Assembly: GCF_017052595.1 (NCBI RefSeq)
Contig: NZ_JAFIDB010000004.1
Span: forward strand, 45,543 to 109,542
Length of the DNA stretch: 64,000 nucleotides
Source: Mycoplasma procyoni
GTDB taxonomy: Bacteria; Bacillota_I; Bacilli_A; Mycoplasmatales; Metamycoplasmataceae
Reading direction: 5' to 3'
This document shows positions 54,261-64,000 of this stretch, one piece after another. Numbering within the stretch: position 1 is the stretch's first letter; each line of letters opens with the position of its first letter. The position numbers and the translations under genes are program-made. Under the pieces are notes generated by a model that saw only the letters and a program-made list of their open reading frames with translations, did not search any database and was not told the origin of the DNA.

Positions 54261-56540
54261 ATGAAAAAGCACTTAAAAGCATTATTGATGATGGCATCAA
54301 TAACACCATTAGCATTTCTTTATTCATGTAATAGCGCAGCTAAACCAAAAGAAGGAGATAAAACTCAACCACCAGGAGATAATCAAAACCCTGGTCCTGG
54401 AGATACTTCACCAACTCCTGGAGGAGGAGACACAGGAAAACCAAGTGATACAGGATCTGGTTCAGGTACAGGAGAAGTTGTAACTCCACAAGTTCAAAAA
54501 GTCCTTGATAATTTAAACATCACAGTTACTGAATGAAACGCAGAACGTCAAGATAAAAAAGATATACTATTCTCTAAATTAACAGAGTCAGCAATTAAAT
54601 TCAACTACAAAAAAGAAGGGGTAGAAGATGTTTCTATTCTATCTATTGTTCCTGAAAGGGATGAAAAAGGAGATGAAAAATCAACATATACTGGTTCTGG
54701 TGAAATAATTTATTCAGTTAAAATTGATGGAAAAGAATATAATAAAAAAATTCAATACACAGGATTTAAACAACAACAAAACTTCTTAGATAAAGATGGA
54801 TTTATCAAAGATCCAAATTTCAATGTTTCAGAAGATGAAAAAGTAAACTACTTCAAAACTTCTCAAGATGATAGATTTAAAGTGGACAACAAAAAATACA
54901 CAGATTCCCTAAAAGCAAGTTTCCAAGGATACAGAAGTTCTGAAACATTAAGTCCAGAAAAAGAAGCTGAGTTAAATAAAATTGCAGAAGAATTAAAATT
55001 AGACACCTGAGAAAACCAAAAATACAAAGGATTCTCAATTCCTGTTTTAGAAGACGGTAAAGTTAAACTTTCCATAAATGATAGAGCAGAACAAGGTAAA
55101 AGATCTTCATGAGCTGATTTTATTCCAAATGGCGCTGAATTTACACAACATGGAGTTCCGAGATATTTATTAAATGATAAATACAAAGATTTTGCTTTAC
55201 AAACATACTCTTTAACAATGACATACCAAGATCCAGAAGCTCCAAACGATCCCTTAAAATCAAGATCTACATCAGGAACAATTTGAATTCTTGATTACAT
55301 GAAAAACGATGATAAGGAATCATATCCAACAAAATGATTCTTCGGAACAAACTTCCACGTTGCAGATGTTTTAAATAAAAAAATTAAAGGATTCTCTTTA
55401 ACTAAATTAAACCCAGAAACAGGAATTCACACAAAATTAGGATTAATTGAGTATGATGAGAGATTCCAAAAACTATTTTCACCAAAATTTGAAAAAGACA
55501 AAGGACTAAAAATTCTTTACTCTGCAGATGATTATTTAAATTCTAAACCTGCTGACTTTTTAGAAAAAGAGCAAGCTAAAAAATACAAAGATGCAGAAGA
55601 ATTTGCAGATTTTGCTGTAATAGAACTAGATTTTAAAGAATTAGATAATAATGCTGTATTTGCTGGACAAACTATTGGAGAAGATGGAAGCAAATTCCTA
55701 GATAAAAGTTTACTAGCTAAAGAATTTACAAACGATTATGCAAATAAAACAGAAAAACAAATTAAATTCTTAGAAAAAGACTATCTCCATGATTACACAA
55801 GAATTGATAGACCTAAACTGAAAACTGAACTTGAGAAATGAAGAAAAGAAGATGGTAAATGAGATGAATTATATCTTTTAGGTTATCCATCAGCAAGAGA
55901 AGATTTCGATTTTGATAAATATGAAGAAGAAGCTGATAATGCAAGAAAAGAAAGATCACTAGAATTATTTACAAATGGAGATCACACTTTATTTAATAAA
56001 ATTTCAAAAAATGAAATAAATGAACAATATACCATTCCACAAGAAAAATGAGATAGAGGATGAAATCTTTCTTATGCTCTAGGGAATAGAGTATTTGCAG
56101 ATAAACCAGGTATTACAGATGAGTTTATTACTGCAACAAGAGTTGGAAAAGACTTTATAATATCTGAAAAAGATAAGAAAACATTAATCGGTTCTGGTTT
56201 ATCTTACATGCCTCAATATTATTCACCTTTAGGAGGAGCTTCTGGTTCTTCAGCTAGAACTCAAGACAACAAAGTTATTGGAGCATACCATGCTTCACAA
56301 AGATCTGTAAAAACTGGATTAATTACAGCTTTAAGATCTGAAGGATTTGATTACAAAGGATTTTATGGTTCATATAACCTACCACAATATGACTTAATTT
56401 ATGGTGGAGGAAAAGATCAAAAAACATCTTACAGACAAGCTTTAGAGAAAAAATATCCCGGAAAAACAACTAATATATTTAAAGAAGTAGGATACAAAAT
56501 TCCAACCGAATTCCAGTTCCCAAAAACAGACAAAAAATAA
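54261..56540 (+). CDS. Immunoglobulin protease lipoprotein, MIP/DUF31 family
   Basis: This gene encodes 759 residues. The lipoprotein signal ends at FLYSC (Cys23). A Gly/Pro/Ser/Thr-rich linker of about 60 residues follows. The protease part shows a chymotrypsin-like triad: His366 in FFGTNFHVADV, Asp450 in EEFADFAVIEL and Ser661 in PLGGASGSSA. MIP proteins cleave the heavy chain between VH and CH1 of antibodies held by MIB. Start at 54261 is preceded by AAAGGAG. The gene reads through several TGA-Trp codons and ends before a strong terminator. It is adjacent to and divergent from MIB. Confidence 0.88.
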
Positions 56541-56550
56541 TCTCACAGAC

Positions 56551-56579
56551 AAATCTCAGGGCTTTTCCTGAGATTTTTC
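56551..56579 (+). terminator. Terminator of the MIP gene
   Basis: A 10-bp stem, AAATCTCAGG (56551-56560) and CCTGAGATTT (56567-56576), has a 6-nt loop and is followed by TTCT. Confidence 0.85.
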
Positions 56580-56713
56580 TCTCACAGTTTTCTGTCAGAG
56601 AAAAACGGCTCATTTTAGCGAATTCCCTTTATTTTTCTGTATTTTTTTGCTAAAATGTTAATAATCAATAAAATTATTTTGTATGCATTTTAATTAAAAG
56701 AAAAGGAGAATAA

Positions 56714-59700
56714 ATGTATTTAGAATCGCCAAATAATAATGAACAAAAAAATAAAGTAATTTCAGAACTTAAGAATAAATTACTTGATACAAGTGCAAGA
56801 AATCCGCTTATTAATTTCAAGTACTCAAGATCAAGTGTAATTCAGTTATTTTTTACAATTGAAAAAATATTAAATCAAATAGAAAACTCTAAACCTTCAA
56901 CAATTTATAACGTTATTAGTTTAGGTGAAGGAGATATCGATCAACGTTCTGGAACTGTATTTTTAGAAACTACACTTCATGCAGCAGATATCAAAAGAAT
57001 ATTAACTTTATTAGAACGTAAAGGTCGTTTAATGTTTGAAGAACAAGGGATAAATGTTATCTTTATCTCTTTAGGAATTCTAAAATGAACAGGAGCAAAA
57101 GGTGAGCAATTACACTCACCAATTGCTTTTATTCCTGTTAAACTTGAACGTGGAAGTTCAGTTGAAAAAATGAAAATCAAAATTACAAACAATGAAAACT
57201 TAGATCTCAACCTTTCTTTAAACAAAAAGATCTTAAATGAGTGTGGTCTTAAAGTTGAAATTGAACCAAGCGATTTTGAAGGACTTTCACTATCACAATC
57301 ATATAAACTGATAGAAAGTAAATATCGTGATTTAGTCGATAAAGCAAACGCTAATAGCCCAATTGAACAATGAGAAATTTTGGACGAAAGTCATATTGGA
57401 TTATTCAAATTCGCTTCCATCGAGATCTACAATGATGTTGTTTTAAATGAAGACAAAATAAAAGATTCAAGAATTTTAGATATTTTAGTAAATAATGTTG
57501 AGGATGATGGTTCTAAAATGGTTGATGAAGACAGAATTGATCAACTAATTGATCCTTTATCTTATTTCCACTCACTACCTACAAACTCATCACAAGAAGC
57601 TGCAATTCAATCTGCTGTAGCAGGAGCTAGTTTCATAATCCAAGGTCCACCAGGAACAGGAAAATCACAAACTATTGCTAATATCATTAGTGAATTAGTT
57701 GCAAGAAACAAAAAAATCCTTTTTGTCGCTGAAAAAAGAGCAGCTTTAGATGTTGTTAATGAATTGATTAACAAAATTGGTTTTGGTGATTATGTATTAA
57801 ACATGCATAATGACAAACTTGAAAAAAGAGCTTTTATTAAAGACTTAAACGACACACTAAATAAATCTGCTGAATACTCAAAAGTTTCAGAAAATTATCA
57901 CTCCAGCAGAATTAATTCTCACAATTTCACACTAAAATCAATGAATGATTTTAAAACAGCTCTTTTAACAAAAAGAGGAAGAATCAATCGTTCCATTTAT
58001 GAATTAATTGGAGAACACCAAAAATACATCAACCTCAAAGCAGATGAGCTAAAAGTCGACATCCAAAATATCGAATCACTTGATTTAGAGCAATACTCAA
58101 ACATCCTAAGAGAAATCAATTCTTTCCAATCTGTTTTTGAATCAATTAATTATGATTTCAAAAACAACCCTTGAAAAGGTTTTTATAGAACAAATCTTAA
58201 TATTCTAGAAAGAGAAAACCTTTCTTCTTTCTTTTATGAACTTAAACAAGAACTAATTAAATTAAGTAGTTCTATTTCAAGCATTATTCCTTCTGGTTTT
58301 GATTCTTCAATTTCTGTTGAAAGTGCAAAAACAGAAATGTTACAGAGATTTTTTGATATTTCAGCTTCTGTAGATAAACTTAATTACCTCGAAAACTATA
58401 GATTTTTATTAAATAGTGTTCCAAATTCATTAATTGAGCAACTGGAACTGCTAATCAAAGAAAGAGAAGTTTATGAAAAGTTAGCAGCTGAACTTTCTCA
58501 AAACTATAACTTAAGCATTATTGATACTCAAAATCACAAATTCCTAAATCAAATTGAAGATTTTAATAACCCGCTAAAACGTTTTTTCAGTGGTCAATAT
58601 AGACAAATCAAAAAAGCAATGCAAGCTCACAAAATCATCAAAAAAGTTACTTATCAAGAAGTTGTTGATGATCTAGAAATTCTTGAAAAAATTGCTCAAT
58701 CAAAAGAAAAAATGAAGCCAATTGTTGAGCAAATAGAACTAATTTCGAAACTTAAAGTTAAGGATGTTGAGCTTAATAAACTAATTTTTGAAAAAGAAAA
58801 TTGCCAATACTACATCAAATTCAATGAAGCACTTGATTTATCTGGTGTAAGATTTGAAAACAAAAACAATTTAGCAAATATTATTGCCAACCAAGCTCAA
58901 AACTTACAAAATTACTATGCTAATTACTCTAAATTTTCTGAACTAAAACAAAAATTTAGCGAATACTTCAGTGACCAAATCTTTGAGTACAAAATTGACA
59001 CTCAAACAATCAAAGATGTAATTTTCAAGCTTGATTCTCTTTTATCTCATAACTTTAATTATGATGATTTCTCAAAATTTAGAGAATCATATAATGACTT
59101 ATATACATCAGAATACACAAAAGATTTAGCTCAAAAATCAATTAATTTAGATCCTATGAGTCTTAAAAATGCTAAATTAGAAGATATTTATGCTAAAAGA
59201 TTTATTAGATTGCTAACTGATAAATATATTTATGAATTCATGCCAAACTGAAACTCAGCGCAGTATGAGCAAATCATCAAAGAATACAAAGAAGTATTAG
59301 ATGACTTAGCAACTATTGCAAAATACAGAATAATCGAAAACATTTCTCAACAAATTCCTAACTCAAATGGAACAGTTGTTTTAAGTGATGTTAGAATGAT
59401 CAAAGAACAAGCTGCAAAACAAAGAAATCAAAAGCCAATTAGAGAATTCTTTAAAAAAGAATACTATCCTCTAATTCAAAAGCTAAAACCTTGCTTCATG
59501 ATGTCGCCTTCTTCTGTTAGCTCATTCTTTTCATCAAGTGACATCAAATTTGATGTTGTAATTTTCGATGAGGCATCTCAGCTTAGAACAGAAAATGCTG
59601 TGTGTTCTTTAATGAGAGCAGAGCAATTTATTATTGCCGGAGACACAAAACAACTACCTCCTACAAACTTCTTCCAAGTAAGTGATTCAATTTTAGAAGA

Positions 59701-61576
59701 ATATGAAATTAGCGATGAAGGTTCTGAAAGCGACTATGATTCAATTCTTGAACGTCTTCAAGGTAGAGTTAATGAATTTATGCTCAAATGACACTACCGT
59801 TCTCGTTTTGAAGAACTAATCGCTCCTTCAAATGAGTTTATTTATGAAAATAAATTAATTACTTTCCCAAGTGCCAAAAAAGTTTCAACAAACCCTCAAC
59901 AAATTGAAGGAGTTAAATTCATTAAGGTTAATGGACTTTATGATTCTTCAACAAACGAAATTGAAGCTGACAAAATTGTAGAAGTTCTTAAAGAACTCAG
60001 AGATAAATTTGGCGCTTCTAAAACAATTGGAGTTGTTACATTTAACCTCAAACAAGCAAGCTTAATTGAAGATAAGCTAACCAGAATGATTCTCAAACAA
60101 CCACAATATCAATCTCTTGAAACAGAAAACAAATTATTTATTAAAAATATTGAAACTGTTCAAGGAGATGAAAGAGATATTATTATATTAGGAATAACTA
60201 ACGGTCCTAATGCAAGAGGTTATATTTCAATGAACTTTGGACCTCTTAACCTTTCAGGTGGAGAAAAGAGACTAAATGTTGCCACAACACGTGCCAAAGA
60301 TTCAACAATTGTTGTTTCATCAATTTCTTATAGCGACTTAAGAGTTGATGATCTTAAAAATGAAGGAGTAAAATTCCTTAAACAATATCTAAAATATGCA
60401 GAATTTGGCTTTGATCAAAAAGTTGATAATGTTTTAGAAGACACCAAAACTGTCTTTGATAGTCCTTTTGAAATTGAAGTTTATAATGAGATTAAAAAAC
60501 TTGGCTATGAACTTAAATCACAAGTAGGATGTTCAAGATTTAAAATCGATCTTGGAGTTGTTGATCCTGAAAATCCTGCAAGATTTGTTTTAGGAATTGA
60601 GTGTGATGGAGCAACCTATCATTCCTCAAGAAGTGCAAGAGATCGTGATTTAATTCGTCAAGGTCTGCTTGAATCAAGAGGTTGAAAAATTTATAGAATC
60701 TGATCTACAAACTGATTTAAAAACCGTGAATTCGAGGTTTCTAAATTAAATAATGCAATTAAAGAAGCAATTGCTTCTAAAGATATCGAAACACCTTCAG
60801 ATGATTTTGTAGAACAAAATCACAATTTATCTAATGTTCCAGTTATAGAACAAAAAGATGATTTTATTCCTACAGAAATTGTAGTTAAAGAAACTTTAGG
60901 AGAAAACGTATTTAAAAAATCAGTTGATTTTAATGAAGTTGTATCTAAAGTTTTTGAAATCATTAAACAAAACCATTGAGCTGATGATATGAGTGTTAGA
61001 TGACCAAAAGACAACATCAAAAACGTTAATTTAATTACATCAGCACTTAAAGAAGTATTTGAGTACGAAAACACAATCGATTCCAAAGTAATCCAAAAAT
61101 ACTTCAAAGCTTTCTTAGATACTTTTGTAAGAAGCTATTTTGGAAATCAAAAAGATATTTTAGCAGCAGCTCTAAATAATCTTCAATGAGAAAACTTTTT
61201 AGTTTATTTTGAAGATGCAGAAGGTAAAATCTTTTATCATAAACTAAACACAACTTGAGAACCAAGAGTTAACTACAGACCAAACCACAGAAGAATAGTT
61301 AATTTAAGTCCTCAAGAAATTTGTTATTTAATAATTTGAGTTATTTCTCAAACAAACTCAATCACCCAAGAAGATTTAGTATTTTCAGTAATTAAGATCT
61401 TCGATGTTATAAATGGGGCTCAAAATCGAGAATTTGTAGAAAAATACATCATTTTTTTACAAAATAGATCTATAATTAGAATAAATGATGAAGATAAATT
61501 AGAGCTTCCAAGAAAAATTGAGGGCCAAAAAGACATAGATAACATCATTTTTGCACTATTTGAAGTAAAAAACTAG
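56714..61576 (+). CDS. Giant SF1 helicase with DUF4011-type N-terminus and Vsr/MTES_1575-like nuclease domain
   Basis: This gene encodes 1620 residues. The N-terminal 200 residues fit DUF4011 (LLDTSARNPLINFKYSRSS, then LERKGRLMFEEQGINVIFISLGILKW split by one TGA-Trp). The SF1 helicase core has Walker A GPPGTGKS from residue 311, DEAS Walker B at 952-955, GDTKQLPP, VQGDERDIIIL and ATTRAKD as motif VI. A long coiled insert separates motifs I and II. A Vsr-like nuclease follows, with Asp1279 (FKIDLGV) and Glu1296, Asp1298 (IECDGATYH). The C-terminal 250 residues resemble DUF3320, with a winged-helix-like end. Such helicase-nuclease proteins occur in bacterial defence loci. Neighbouring hsdS genes support a defence role. 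The start follows AAAGGAG. Confidence 0.88.
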
Positions 61577-61605
61577 AAAATTTATAAAAAAAATAAAAAA
61601 TTTTC

Positions 61606-61633
61606 TTGACTTTTAAAAAATATGGTGTATAAT
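61606..61633 (+). promoter_or_regulatory. Consensus promoter of the small RNA gene
   Basis: TTGACT (61606-61611) and TATAAT (61628-61633) are separated by 16 bp; this is the best sigma-A-type promoter seen in the window. Initiation is expected near 61640. No ORF begins before the next terminator. Confidence 0.75.
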
Positions 61634-61638
61634 AATAA

Positions 61639-61660
61639 TGTATATATGCAAATATATACA
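61639..61660 (+). repeat. Perfect inverted repeat at the small RNA start
   Basis: TGTATATAT (61639-61647) and ATATATACA (61652-61660) form a 9-bp perfect inverted repeat with a GCAA spacer, beginning at the expected transcription start. It could be an operator covering the promoter start site or, in the RNA, a 5' hairpin with a GCAA tetraloop (GNRA type). Confidence 0.7.
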
Positions 61661-61724
61661 ATATATGGTACCAGACGGTTAACACTCGAAGGTTAGAAAG
61701 TCCTTGCTAGTCAAGGATTTTTTA
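61640..61724 (+). ncRNA. Candidate small noncoding RNA (about 85 nt)
   Basis: A strong promoter, a start-site hairpin and a terminator stem enclose about 85 nt with no ORF or ribosome site. The middle holds GGTACCAGACGGTTAACACTC, in contrast to the AT-rich surroundings, followed by a direct repeat of GGTTA. The 3' end is a stem AAAGTCCTTG/CAAGGATTTT (61697-61706 and 61712-61721), with the T-tract. I do not recognise a known RNA family: no SRP RNA core, 6S bulge or riboswitch aptamer is visible. It lies between the helicase-nuclease gene and hsdS. Confidence 0.6.
61697..61723 (+). terminator. Terminator of the small RNA
   Basis: A 10-bp stem (one G-T pair), AAAGTCCTTG and CAAGGATTTT, with a 5-nt loop, runs into T6. 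Confidence 0.75.
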
Positions 61725-61770
61725 TTACCTTTTTTTTATAATCTCCAAAAAACATTTGCAAAAAATCTTT

Positions 61771-61801
61771 AAACTTATGCTGATTTCAAGCATCAGTTTT
61801 T
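61771..61801 (+). terminator. Imperfect terminator-like hairpin before hsdS
   Basis: AACTTATGCT and AGCATCAGTT pair with one internal mismatch around a short loop and are followed by TTTT. It would insulate hsdS from upstream read-through. Confidence 0.5.
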
Positions 61802-61814
61802 AAGCATTTTAATG

Positions 61815-61820
61815 TATAAT
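61815..61820 (+). promoter_or_regulatory. Candidate -10 box of hsdS
   Basis: TATAAT preceded by TG lies 38 nt upstream of the hsdS ATG, with an AAGGAG ribosome site at 61845-61850. No clear -35. Confidence 0.5.
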
Positions 61821-61858
61821 TTTAATAATAAATATTTGACAAAAAAGGAGTTAAAAAT

Positions 61859-63094
61859 ATGCAAAACACAAAAAATGTACCCAAAATTCGCTTCAAAAAT
61901 TTTACTTACGCTTGAGAACTTAAAAGCCTTGAAAATTTATATGTTTTATCTGGTTCTGGTGGAACTCCTTTAACTCAAAATAAAGATTATTATGAAAATG
62001 GAAACATAAACTTTCTAACTATATCTGACGTTTCAAATTCTGGAAAATATATTTTTGAAACAGAAAAGAAAATCACAAATTTAGGGCTAAAAAATAGCAC
62101 AGCTTGAATAGTTCCTAAAAACAGTATTTCGTTTGCTATGTATGCATCAGTTGGGAAGGTTTGCATTTTAGGGAAAGAAACAGCAACTTCACAAGCTTTT
62201 TTCAATATGAAATTTGCTAACGAGGAATTAACTCAAATGATTTACTATAAATTAAAATTATTTGAACTTACAGATTTCTGAACCAGTTTAATTTCCACTG
62301 GAACACAAGGAAATTTAAATTCAGAGAAAATTAAAAATCTTTCTTTTATGCTTCCAACAGAACTTGAAGAACAGTCCAAAATTTCACTTATGCTGCAACA
62401 CATCGATACAGTCATATCTCTTCGCGAGCGTGAGCAAAAAATCTTTGATAGTTTGAAGAAATCACTTTTAGAGAAAATGTTTGCATATCAAGATAACCCT
62501 TATCCAGCCATAAGATTTAGGGATTTTACTCACGCTTGGGAACTTAAAAAACTCAAAAATGAAGCTTTGTTTTTTAATGGTAAAAGTTATGAAAACTCAG
62601 TTAGTGATAATGGTAAATTTGAACTTGTGAATCTGAATTCAGTTTCTTTGGATGGAAATTTAAAATCTTCTAACAAATTTGTTTCTACAACAGATGAAAC
62701 TTTGAGAAAAAATGATTTAGTTATGATTTTGAGTGATATAGCACATGGATTATTACTTGGAAAAGTAGCAATCATAGATCAAGAAAATAAGTATATTTTA
62801 AATCAGAGAGTTGCCGGATTAAGGATTAAAGGAAATGTTTTAGCGGAATACTTAAAATTTCTGATAAATATAAATCAAAGATATTTTAAAGAAAAAGGAG
62901 CTGGAACTTCTCAATTAAATATCTCAAAACCAATAGTAGAAAATTTTCAGTTTTTATCAACAAAAAATAAAAAAGAACAAGAAAAAATCTCTTCTCTTTT
63001 TACTTTATTGGAAAAACTTCAATCACTTCTTGAGCGTAAAACAGAGAAATTAAAGCAAATCAAGAAATCAATGCTTGAGAATTTATTTGTTTAA
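61859..63094 (+). CDS. hsdS: Type I restriction-modification specificity subunit HsdS
   Basis: This complete 411-residue protein has two target-recognition domains, each introduced by the same phrase: FTYAWELKSL at residues 15-24 and FTHAWELKKL at 223-232. Each TRD is followed by a helical spacer with the pattern P-x-E-x-x-E-Q-x-K-I and LR/LLER-x-x-x-K (near residues 170-210 and at the C-terminus, ending KSMLENLFV). HsdS selects the bipartite DNA site for the HsdM/HsdR complex, neither of which is in the window; they may lie to the right. Related hsdS material follows immediately. The phrase-encoding DNA is repeated and can serve as recombination sites for switching specificity. Confidence 0.92.
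61900..61938 (+). repeat. hsdS recombination-type repeat, copy 1
   Basis: A 39-bp sequence encoding FTYAWELKSLENL recurs at 63866-63904 with a single mismatch. A diverged copy sits at the second TRD start (around 62523) and a shorter one at 63231. Confidence 0.8.
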
Positions 63095-63112
63095 TTTTGA
63101 AATTGAAAATAA

Positions 63113-63145
63113 CAACCTTAAATTTTAATGATTTAAGGCATTTTT
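63113..63145 (+). terminator. Terminator after hsdS
   Basis: CCTTAAA and TTTAAGG flank a 9-nt loop and are followed by CATTTTTATT, 20 nt after the hsdS stop. Confidence 0.7.
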
Positions 63146-63230
63146 ATTCCCTTTATCGATTTTATTCTTTTGAAAAGGTACAGAAAATCCCTTTTTACAG
63201 TGATTTTCCCTTTATTTTGGCAATTTTTAT

Positions 63231-64000
63231 ATTTACGCTTGGGAACTTAAACAGATAGCTGAAATGTTTAAAGTTACAAGAGGTTTAGTTCTTGCGACCG
63301 CAAAAGTTAAGCCATTTGCATTCGGTGATTTTATTTATCCTGTATATTCTTCGCAAACAACTAATAAAGGATTAATGGGATATTATAATGAATTTTTATT
63401 TGAAGATTCTATTACTTGAAGTACTGATGGTTATGCAGGAGATGTAAATTTTAGAAAAGGAAAATTCTACTCAACAAACGTTAGTGGAGTTTTACTAAAT
63501 CAAAATAATTACTCAAATTTATGTATTGCAACGATTTTGAATAACGAAGCATGAAAACACGTTTCCACAGCAGGAATACCCAAATTGATGAATAATGTTA
63601 TGGCGAAAATTAGAATTGTTATTCCTATTGAACCAGAAGAACAACAAAAGATAAGTTTACTTATAGATAAAATAAATCATCTTCGATCACTTCTTGAGCG
63701 TAAGCAAAAGCGTATTTTCGTTAAAAATACAGACTTTTTCTGTTTAACAAGCAAAAAAGACAATAAAAATACAAAAAATCTATTGCTTACTTTGTTTTAC
63801 TTGTTTTGTTATAAGAGAGTAAGTAAAAATGAGTTAATCAATTTAAAAAATATGAAAATTATGTGTTTTACTTACGCTTGAGAACTTAAAAGCCTCGAAA
63901 ATTTGACTGAAATTACAAGTGGAGAGTTTGTAATAAAAACAAAACAAAAAGAAAACGGAAAATATCCTGTTTTTAATGGTGGAATCTCAAATACAGGATT
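63231..64000 (+). pseudogene. Promoterless hsdS cassette(s), running out of the window
   Basis: The frame is open from 63129 to the window end but has no start near the beginning of homology. It begins abruptly with YAWELKQ (63234 on), i.e. at the TRD-introducing phrase, and continues through one TRD to the spacer (PEEQQKISLLIDKINHLRSLLERK, ending about 63710). It then changes into a Lys/Leu-rich unrelated stretch (about 63711-63850). At 63852 an ATG opens another unit with FTYAWELKSLENL and a different TRD. This looks like one or two silent specificity cassettes joined by recombination rather than an expressed HsdS. The second may be a genuine gene whose end is beyond 64000. Confidence 0.7.
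63866..63904 (+). repeat. hsdS recombination-type repeat, copy 2
   Basis: This 39-bp copy matches 61900-61938 at 38 positions and has the same orientation, so recombination between the two would delete or exchange the 1.97 kb between them rather than invert it. Confidence 0.8.

Noticed and set aside
739..60712. Many apparent in-frame stops (TGA) breaking OppA, MIB, MIP, VirB4-like and helicase genes into fragments
   Set aside because: The breaks are almost all TGA, occur at conserved Trp positions (for example the pyrophosphatase signature), and joined frames give full-length proteins. This is the mollicute code, not pseudogenes.

Overview
The window is a low-GC mollicute chromosome segment. 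UGA is read as tryptophan throughout: almost every real gene here stays open only if in-frame TGA codons are sense. Gene content points to a Hominis-group mycoplasma (Mycoplasmopsis and relatives): a large OppA, a PDxFFG-type giant surface protein pair, a MIB/MIP antibody-attack pair, an F1-like (Type 3-like) ATPase cluster, and phase-variable type I specificity genes. The species cannot be named from sequence alone.

Layout. (1) 1-19438, plus strand: two giant paralogous surface proteins with an HEYGHH zinc-protease-like motif flank a complete oppABCDF peptide-import operon and two lipoproteins, suggesting that peptides are released outside and then imported. (2) 19573-21924, plus: a three-gene operon with a nucleotidyltransferase resembling AbiEii, an unknown protein and a complete C5 cytosine DNA methyltransferase. 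(3) 21941-26038, minus: RNase P RNA, a DivIVA-like protein, two SPOUT RNA methyltransferases, RNase HII, an array of nine GAATGTCAC repeats, inorganic pyrophosphatase and a PQ-loop membrane protein. (4) 26038-35824, minus: the seven-gene F1-like X0 ATPase cluster (12-TM protein, unknown, gamma-like, epsilon-like, 3-TM protein, alpha-like, beta-like), tightly overlapped with glyA upstream and the PQ-loop gene downstream. (5) 35930-41344, minus: deoB, fruK-fruA and a YihY/BrkB membrane protein.

(6) 41501-50243, plus: a five-gene, fully overlapped operon with a divergent DprA, a VirB2-like small membrane protein, a VirB6-like polytopic protein, a VirB4-like ATPase with an N-terminal two-TM segment, and a 1320-residue protein with a C-terminal membrane anchor. 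It has no relaxase, coupling ATPase or integrase in the window. I consider it the best candidate for an undescribed system: a type IV secretion-derived DNA uptake or transfer machine. (7) 50262-56540: a HAD phosphatase, a TPP-riboswitch-controlled thiamine ECF S component, and divergent MIB (Ig-binding) and MIP (Ig protease) genes whose two -10 boxes overlap in one palindrome. (8) 56714-64000, plus: a defence-type island with a 1620-residue DUF4011-type SF1 helicase fused to a Vsr-like nuclease, a small promoter-to-terminator RNA gene with a palindrome at its start, a full hsdS, and a promoterless hsdS cassette running out of the window.

All coordinates for genes with internal TGA codons were obtained by joining open segments by hand in frame. 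Family calls rest on motifs read by eye; no database search was possible.
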